Under the pieces are notes generated by a model. It was not told where the DNA came from. It saw nothing but the letters and a program-made list of their open reading frames with translations, and made no database searches. From Lactarius indigo (taxonomy: Eukaryota > Basidiomycota > Agaricomycetes > Russulales > Russulaceae), in contig JAFKAC010000002.1 of assembly GCA_025766275.1 (NCBI GenBank), positions 1,302,001 to 1,366,000 on the forward strand: a stretch of 64,000 nt of DNA, given 5' to 3'. The translations under genes and the position numbers were made by a program. Of the stretch, positions 57,203-64,000 are shown one piece after another (positions within the stretch are counted from its first letter, which is position 1; the number at the start of each line of letters is the position of its first letter).

Positions 57203-60200
57203 ATGCCAGTGTTTCGCTCTGGACTTGGTCTGCTCGTACTAGTTCGGGCCATACGATCCATTGGGCACACTCTCAAGTCCTTCATACTGCGTTGCGTGCT
57301 CTTTTGGCCGCACATATTCCATGGTCTTGCGCCTATTTGGCCGCTACGCTCCGGGACTGGTCCCAAGGGCGTACCGAAGAAGACAAGTGGTCAGGCAGAG
57401 CCATCATTTCCTAGGGCCTCGGATGAAGGATACGGCACAATTCATGCCAGCCGGGATTTCAACAGAGCGGGTGAGCCACAATCACGGTTGGGACCTGGAA
57501 ATACAGAGATTTTGCGTCTAAGTCCGATGATGGCGTCGCAAAGCCTGCCTCAGAGTCCTGCCTCATCGCGTGCACCTTCGTTGCATGACTCTCCACGACC
57601 CTCCGACAGACAACTCTCCGTAGGCAGTAATGCTTCAATAGCTGACAGCATACATAGTGGCGCGCAACTTCCTATTCGTCGTTTGAACAACCCCCTCACT
57701 TTGACGCACTCACGTGCAACCTCGATGCAGTTCACTGGAGCCCCTCGTCCTGATCGCTCCCGCCCCCCATCCCCACCCCCATCCCCATTGCCACCTTTAT
57801 CCCAGTCGATTACACTACCGAGTCATGGCAATAATCAAATCCCACAAGATACTTCAGAGGGATCTTGTCGATCTTCCATTGATATTAATATTGCCCCACC
57901 TTCAAGGTCACCATCCCCAAGTTCCGGGTCAGAACACCCCACCGTGTCCGTGCATGAAAATTCCCGCTACAGTAGCGGAAGGCTACCAACCAGCACTTCG
58001 ATCCCGTCCTCGAACCGAGTGCAACATCAGTTCTCATTCCACTGGCCCTCGCAGGTGACCATCCTGGCCGTAGACGCATCGGGGAATTGGCCCGATAGAA
58101 AAACGCGTAGCATTGGACTCATTGACCCCGAACAAGTACCTCGTTACATGAACAAGGGCGACGTGTGAGTACTTTCTTCGAGATACTCAAGTACTACATC
58201 CGTTACATCTTATCAGATCACTGGAGGATAGCGACTATAGACTACGTCCGATGGAAGTTGACCTACCTCAATTGTAATCAGTTTTTTTTGTTTCATCACT
58301 GACAATTTGAAGGCTCACAGAGTCCTGCCATGCCAGCTCATACAGGAGACTTCCAAAGGGTTGGGTGCCCGTTATGCACCCCGGGGGCGCTCTTTATTTC
58401 TACAATCCTGAACGAGTAAGTGGATTTTTGATCCCGTCACTTCGTATCTCACTTCAATCTTATGAAGAGTATATATACCGATGTGTATATGTACGACCCC
58501 AATCTGAGCGCTGAAATCCACGCATTCGATGCATACTTGGATCGCGAACTCAGACAGGCAGACTTGCGCCTCCCTACAGATGACTATGACCTCGTTTTAG
58601 ACATCATCGAAATGGGCGACAACGAAGTCGTCTGGGGCTACTATTATGTCGATCACGTTAGCAGAACGTTGTTCTGGATGGACTTCTATGAGTGTGGAGA
58701 TAGTTTGTTGCGCGATGTGCGTGGTGTACGGGAACCGGGTCATGTGAGTGCGTGTTTTTAGCTCGTCAATTAATATCCCTTGGGCCAATTTTATGATTTA
58801 TTCCAGGGCTTCGGCTAGAGTCCCTCTACTGGTGAGGCATCTATGTTAGTGTTTGCATTTCTACTTACAATACTCATGTTTAAACGAAGGGCACATTGGT
58901 CACTTTATCCTACTGGCCCCAAACGGCGTAAGTTCCCGGAGGACGCCTCAAATGGGTTGCTCGGAGCTCTTATGAGCAGCGGTATTGGTAAACATTCTTC
59001 TCCTTCGCTTTGCTATTTGTTGAACCCTTGTAGAGACCTTCGCTTCTCAAGTTTTGACTTTACCATATACCGTGGCTGAAATAGAATCAATGCGTGACTT
59101 TATAAAAGAGGCAGATAGCAAGTCCGGTTTTTTTTTCGCTCAAGGACTGCAATGACAACTGCACGCAGATCTCGGCCCAGAAAATCCCCATGTAATAACC
59201 TCAATAGGTAACGAAGAGGTATTCAATCTGCAAACACCGAAACGCTCACCTACTCTTTCCTAGCACAGCTGCTCTCTTTCTATAGTGCGTCTCGTTTCCT
59301 AAATTGTACCCTCCTCTCCTGAGCAGTTGTCTTCCCAGCTTATCGGAGATTCCAAAATTTCCACAGGCAAAGAACTTCCCACAAGCGTCGCACGATACTT
59401 GTTAAAACCTTATCTCCACTGTTCTTCTTCTTCCCGTACATCCATTTGCGAGAACTTGAGAAGGTCTTGACGGATGTGGAGGCCCACTGGAAGGGGTTCA
59501 TGCAAAAGCTGGTTTCCGAATGGACAGAGTTTGTTCTATATGTACGTCCAGATTTTCCCTAAGAGCCAAGACCATGCACGCTTTGACACTGGCGAATTCG
59601 ACAGTCAACCGTGATGCTCGCTGCAAATGTTGCATTTCTAGCTATCCCAGGCGTTATTGTCGTCCCTCAGGACACTGGCCCTTTGAAAACATGGATCACA
59701 CCCTCTCCTGCTCAGATCGCGAGTTCCATCTCACTGGTGTTTAGTATTGGGAGCATCATCACGGGTTTACTGCTCATCCGGCGAAACCGTAACATGATGA
59801 CAAAGGATCCCCGAAGTGCGGTAAGAAGCGATCCTCTGACGCCACATGTTCCAAATTGATTGGCTTCCAGCGCCGCTACCTACACAGGAAGATGAAGCCC
59901 TGGTTTGGTCTGGAACCGTTGGCCATTGTTTTCAGTCTAACCTACGCTCTACTGATGTGGTCGTATGTTATTTTTGTCCTGACATCTTAGGCCGTTTGCA
60001 TAGTGCTCATGCGTTTAAACAGCGTCGGGGGGTTCTTTGTGGCTTTGTTAATATTTAGTTTCCAGGGAACAACGACGAAAATCTGGATATCTGTGGGAAC
60101 TGCGGCCGGTATCGTTACAAATCTCATAGTTTGGTGCATTAAGGATACCTGGGATCCAGTAGAGGAAGAAGAACACAGATATCGGCCATATGAACCCGAG

Positions 60201-60224
60201 CGTTTGGTCGGGAATGGTACCTAG
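57203..60224 (+). CDS. W3: WW-domain membrane protein
   Basis: Third paralogue. Exon 1 (57203-58164) is one open frame from MPVFRSGLGLLVLVRAIRSI through the Ser/Pro-rich region to QVPRYMNKGDV. It lacks the extra intron inferred in W1 and W2. Next come YRLRPMEVDLPQLRLPKGWV and PVMHPGGALYFYN (WW-like), VYMYDPNLSAEIHAFDAYLD, VVWGYYYVDHVSRTLFWMDF, RLRLESLYW|AHWSLYPTGP. Relative to W2 the region after HFH is shortened in frame (VSRLDRHKSIYGGS lost). The C-terminal helices are present (MLAANVAFLAIPGVIVVPQD; SLVFSIGSIITGLLLIRR) with two more near the end. The product looks intact. It sits between G5 and G6, so it belongs to a copied W-G block. Confidence 0.78.
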
Positions 60225-61619
60225 CCTGAAACGAGACGAGCAGTGATTCCTGTAGTAATAGTCTAGTAATTCAAAGACTGATAACCGCGCTTTCGGCACG
60301 GCGAGTGAGCAGTGGCATACACAATCCTTTGTACTGAGAGCATACGCCCATTGTCCCTCGGAAGAGGAGCAGACGATGGTCGCTTGGACGACAAAGTATG
60401 TAAGCTAAGCTAGGATACTAGCATGGAGAAGCTGTGGGACAGTAGCGTATTTCAAGTCATAATCGGCTCCAAACACCTTCACATGACTTTCAGCAGGACC
60501 CGGAACGGAAGAGGGGAAGTAGCGGACCCGTGAAGGTGCCACGGTTCAATGGTCAACACTCCGCACAAAGGCGAGCTCTCAGGCCGGATGACCTCAAGCT
60601 GAACCCACAGTTGAAAGCGAGTTTCGGATGGGAGGGTGACGGTGACGTTAAATGCGGAGAATTATTGCAGGCCACTTCGCCAGACGAGCGCCAAAAACGA
60701 ACTGGGCAAGTGGATGGAGTGCCCTGGTGCTTTGGGATTCCCTATCGCGTACATTATTTTATACGTGAGCGTAAGAAAAACACCAGGACTGAACAAACAA
60801 TGCGCAAAATATCACGTAAAGGACGTTGTGTTCAACTCAATGACTGTTGTGTGTTTCCGAGACAGTGAGGAGCATTGCGTGGGGAACGCCGCTTCTACAA
60901 CCACTCGTGGTTATGAGGGGTTGTTCTGTTGTCCCATGATCTTCATGAAGACAGACATACACGTAGCTCCCCATGGAGCACATGTGCTTTTTAGGCCACA
61001 GACACAGCGAAGCCAGTCTGACCCGAGGCTGAACCCGTAATAGGCGTTTCTCCCAGGATACAGGGTACGATCGCACAAAGGCCAGTCCATCCCAGAACAA
61101 GAGAGACAGTGTAGGACGTTATAGTTGCGGGATTTTAGAAAAACAGCACAGGAACACGTTTCGTCGACAAGCTCGAAGAGACAACGGCGTCCTTCAAGTC
61201 CTTCATACTTCTCCTAATCTATGTTGCCCCGGAAGGAAGTACGCGTTACTACACGTAATTTGTGCGAAATTCCAAACCAGAGTTGGCCAGTTGCGACGTG
61301 AGAATAGCCTAAGACCCATCCAGATACTCGTAGTGCTTTGGGGTGGAATGTACATTCATCAAGGGCGCATCAACTTGAAAACTAGGTCGCGACGCCGGCG
61401 TGCGGCGAAGTTGAGGTCGTTTGAGTACATGTGATTTCCTGGTGGACATATTCAAGTAGCTGTTCGGGGTTCTACCAAGTAACAATAGGGTATCGGTAAC
61501 TTGATCGTCTCCACCTTTCACACTTTCCATCATATGCACTGAGTGCTCTTTAACATACCTTTCAGTGTGTCCGATATCCAGACGATGGCGATACCAAGCT
61601 CCGAAAAGATATACTAACA
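60225..61619. other. W3 3' flank and spacer
   Basis: 60300-60380 matches the W1 and W2 3' flanks (GCCCATTGTCCCTCGGAAG). A 16-base match to the W3 start exon (TCAAGTCCTTCATACT) lies at 61196-61211, too short to call. No gene recognised. Confidence 0.45.
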
Positions 61620-61832
61620 ATGGGCTGTGATAACAACCCATCGCAGGACCTGGAGCCTGAGAGAATCGATATACTCTCTTTCCGTAGCACGGTTTCTGAC
61701 ATTTTGACATTTTCCTATGACGACATTGACTCTTTTGTGTCCTTGCTTTACGAAGAAGAGAAAGTGGTAGATGAATCAAGACTGGGTGAGGTTCCGTTGT
61801 TCTCATTGAAGCACAACGTGGTCGGTTATTAA
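61620..61832 (+). CDS. Small acidic hypothetical protein
   Basis: A 70-codon frame with an ATG start (MGCDNNPSQDLEPERIDILS) continuing acidic and Asp/Ser-rich to LFSLKHNVVGY. I do not recognise it. A longer frame runs antisense over it (61309-61866) but lacks protein-like composition. It may be a leader-region exon or chance. Confidence 0.25.
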   Translation: MGCDNNPSQDLEPERIDILSFRSTVSDILTFSYDDIDSFVSLLYEEEKVVDESRLGEVPLFSLKHNVVGY

Positions 61833-61967
61833 CCTCGCGTCCTCGGCACAGCCGGTGTGCGACCAAATTGGCATAGATAACAACTTGAAGATAGATAGAC
61901 GCTGCCAGCGGTACTGGTAGTCTTAGCCTACCCGCTCATTTCAGTTTTCCCGACCATCGTACTGACC

Positions 61968-63204
61968 ATGACCTCTGCGTTCTTCTATGGCACGTTGATG
62001 CATCCCAAGATCTTGAAGCGGGTATTAGACAACGACGCGAGCCATCTGAAGATCTGCCCTTCCATCTTATCGGTTCGTCTCCATCCCAATCCGATGGCGG
62101 GCGCACCCGACATGATACTAAGCGAGCAATCTTAGGACTACACACGGCATAAAGTCAAGGTATGCTAAGTACGTGGCGCGATACCTTTACTTACCCAGAT
62201 TCTCCACATCAGGATGCAGATTACCCAGCCATCCTGCCTCGAGAGCGAAGCAAGGCGCTTCTGGGGCGCGACCTCACATCAGAGGAGAACAGCGTCCGTG
62301 GTACGCTGGTGTCGGGTCTAACGGCAAAGGACATCGCCATCCTTGACGTGTTTGAAGGCGATGTACGTATCGAACCTTTCACCTATATACTAGATCCACT
62401 TATTCTTCTTCTCGGAGACAGGAATACGCCCGCTCGCAGGTCCTTGTCCACCCTCTAGGGCCCTTCACACCGCTTCCGGTGGACGCTGCGACCTCCGGGG
62501 CTGTTGAGGACAGCCTGATCCCGGCCGATCTCCCGCCGCTCCCAGCTGCTAGCGAGCTAGCGCAGACCGTCCCGGCCCAGACCTACGTGTGGTGTAGCTA
62601 CGATACGGAATTGGACAAGGAACTGTGGTCCTTTGACGAATTCATTCAGAAGAACGCGTGGAAGTGGATAGATCGCGGAGCGGATCCGCCGGAAAATGAG
62701 GATTATGAGAAAGTCGACAGGGTACGGGAGAGGCTCCGCGGAGAGATCATACTCGGATGTTGTAACGGTCTAGATGGCACTCTCGCTCGCGCGAGACAAA
62801 CATATAGAGTTAGCACCACATTCCTCGTTACAAACTACACAGCTCCGTTGGAAATAGAGGATATCCTAGAATTCGCCAAACTTGACGTGTCCCGTCTCCG
62901 ACGCATGCGCGCGTGCCTCCTTCTCGCCTTTGAGCCCCTTCCCGCACACCTAATAGTAACGAATAAGACGCCAGTATATGCGAGACGAGGGACACATCAC
63001 CATACCTCGCACTTCAAATCGAACGTCGCGGTGTTCGTGTATGCCCGTTTCGCACGCAGCTTCGTCGCAAGTGCACTGAGCGCATCGAGCACGCGCTCAC
63101 CCTCAGCACCGATCGAAGGCACGACGCTCACGCAAAAATCCGGCTGGTGCGTCGGGCTGGGGGGCAAGCACGGCAGGCATCGTAGTGGATGCCGGAATAT
63201 ATGA
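61968..63204 (+). CDS. G6: AIG2/gamma-glutamylcyclotransferase-like protein with run-on C-terminus
   Basis: Exons 61968-62072, 62136-62159, 62213-62362, then 62422 onward. It has AFFYGTLMHPKILKRVLDND, DYTRHKVK, GTLVSGLTAKDIAILDVFEG, EYARSQVLVHPLGPFTPLP and ELWSFDEFIQKNAWKWIDRG. All introns are GT-AG. Where G1 stops (GAAAGTTGA), G6 lacks one base and has TCGA. The frame therefore continues to 63204, about 165 residues further than expected, for a total of about 353. The added part overlaps the last exons of OTU1 on the opposite strand and shows no domain of its own. The enzyme-like core is intact. Whether the tail is translated, or is trimmed by an intron not seen here, is unknown. Confidence 0.75.
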
Positions 63205-64000
63205 GCAGCGCGCGGCCCTCGCTAGCGTGCGCGTCGCCAAAGCGGTCGACGCGGCCCGTCTCGACGTCGATGCTTGCGATCTCGGTGCGGTAGTGGGCCG
63301 CGAGGATCGCGAGCTCTATAGCGCCTCCCCACGAGTTCGGCGAGAGGATGGTGCGGATGTAATCGTCGCGCGGACGTCTGTCATAGGCGTAGAGATGTGT
63401 GTCACGGACTGGGAGGGCATGCATGACGGACACGCGATGTGCTCTCACCCGAGGATGGCGTCGGACCATGTCTCTGGGTCCCTCCGAATGGCTTCCGCTA
63501 CGACTAGGCGGGATCGTGAGGGGACAGTGCGCATCGGTGGCGGAAGATGCGGCGACATACTCTGCCGGATTACAGGCGCCTTCTGCATATTCTGCTCGAA
63601 GAGCAGCGCGACAGAGGCGAACATACACGAGTTGTCATCTGGCACGATCTACGATAAAAGCGCCCTCAGATCGTAACTCCATCCGTGTAATCGTGACCAT
63701 GGCACGTACCCGATGGACGAGGTAGCCACCATCCGTCTTTACAAAATCCGGAGCACCACTCTGTACAGCAGAAGGCGCTGTGGCCGCGGGCCTCGGATTT
63801 GACGCCGATGGAGGGAGAGAAGCACTGAGGTTTGACGGCGGTGGCGTGCGGGTTTGCAGGCGATGCTGATGACGCGGCAGGCGTGGCGCCCAGAAGTGCT
63901 GCAGAGCCAGACTTTTGGTTAACAATTAATTGATCGCCAGGCGCCAGGCCGAGACTGGAGATTGGAAGCTCGGGTATGACGCCTGTGAGTGCGCGTGGCG
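62866..64000 (-). CDS. OTU1: Ubiquitin thioesterase OTU1 (YOD1-type), partial at right edge
   Basis: OTU-family deubiquitinase that works with Cdc48/p97 in ER-associated degradation. The gene runs in from beyond 64000. The first visible part (PGDQLIVNQKSG) looks like the end of the UBX-like domain. The catalytic exon has VPDDNSCMFASVALLFEQNM with the nucleophile Cys near 63626. RRDPETWSDAILG|RPRDDYIRTILSPNSWGGAIEL, EIASIDVETGRVDRFGD and the His in IYSGIHYDA (63185-63187) follow. The C-terminus has ATKLRAKRAYTNTATFDLKC and a C2H2 finger (C-x2-C ... H-x5-H) before GEF-stop at 62866. Two single extra bases near 63170 and 63140 break the frame after GIHYDA. The stretch after QKAP may hide another intron. 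Confidence 0.88.

Noticed and set aside
61309..61866. 185-codon minus-strand frame
   Set aside because: No domain, odd composition, overlaps a better small plus-strand frame. Left out as a gene.

Overview
The window looks like nuclear DNA of a basidiomycete fungus, most likely an Agaricomycete. Genes are split by many 45-70 bp GT-AG introns. Several genes belong to families typical of that group: WW-domain proteins with C-terminal membrane segments, secreted-ectodomain single-pass membrane proteins, and FAD-linked oxidases ending in GLTGGFKF. The large intact retroelement is a fungal Ty3/Gypsy chromovirus. Genus and species cannot be decided from the sequence.

Layout. (1) 0.8-20.9 kb: four copies of a Cys-rich single-pass membrane protein gene (A1-A4) lie in direct orientation with co-duplicated flanks. 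Only A2 reads cleanly. A1 and A4 carry frame breaks and A3 has lost its start codon and ectodomain. Between A2 and A3 sits a nested transposon. A foldback element with about 822 bp near-identical inverted arms (5925-15852) was hit in its right arm by a 7.8 kb LTR retrotransposon (7507-15319). F-box-like coding fragments flank it. (2) 21.6-35.4 kb: five conserved single-copy genes, all on the minus strand: mitochondrial proton-translocating NAD(P) transhydrogenase, a dihydrodipicolinate-synthase-family aldolase, tRNA pseudouridine-55 synthase, an aldo/keto reductase, and an AP endonuclease. Several carry 1-nt indels against the expected protein frame. (3) 37.3-64 kb: an expanded block in which three WW-domain membrane protein genes (W1-W3) alternate with six AIG2/gamma-glutamylcyclotransferase-like copies (G1-G6, G2 dead). 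A secreted FAD oxidase with a dead C-terminal copy lies inside the block. The OTU1 deubiquitinase gene lies at the right edge and also has a dead C-terminal copy.

How it fits together. Regions 1 and 3 are birth-and-death tandem families built by segmental duplication; intergenic sequence was copied with the genes. Order and flanks suggest ancestral W-G and G-OTU1 blocks. W1 and W2 have near-identical 3' ends but diverged 5' ends, which suggests gene conversion. Region 2 is ordinary housekeeping and metabolism with no sign of a pathway cluster. No rRNA, convincing tRNA, CRISPR or bacterial-type operon was seen. The most unusual signals are: the LTR insertion whose empty site is preserved in the opposite arm; a -1 frameshift heptamer between gag and pol; a gag frame with no early AUG; a 400-residue extension after the pol chromodomain; repeated GC-AG introns in the G family; and a G6 gene that has lost its stop and reads on antisense to OTU1.
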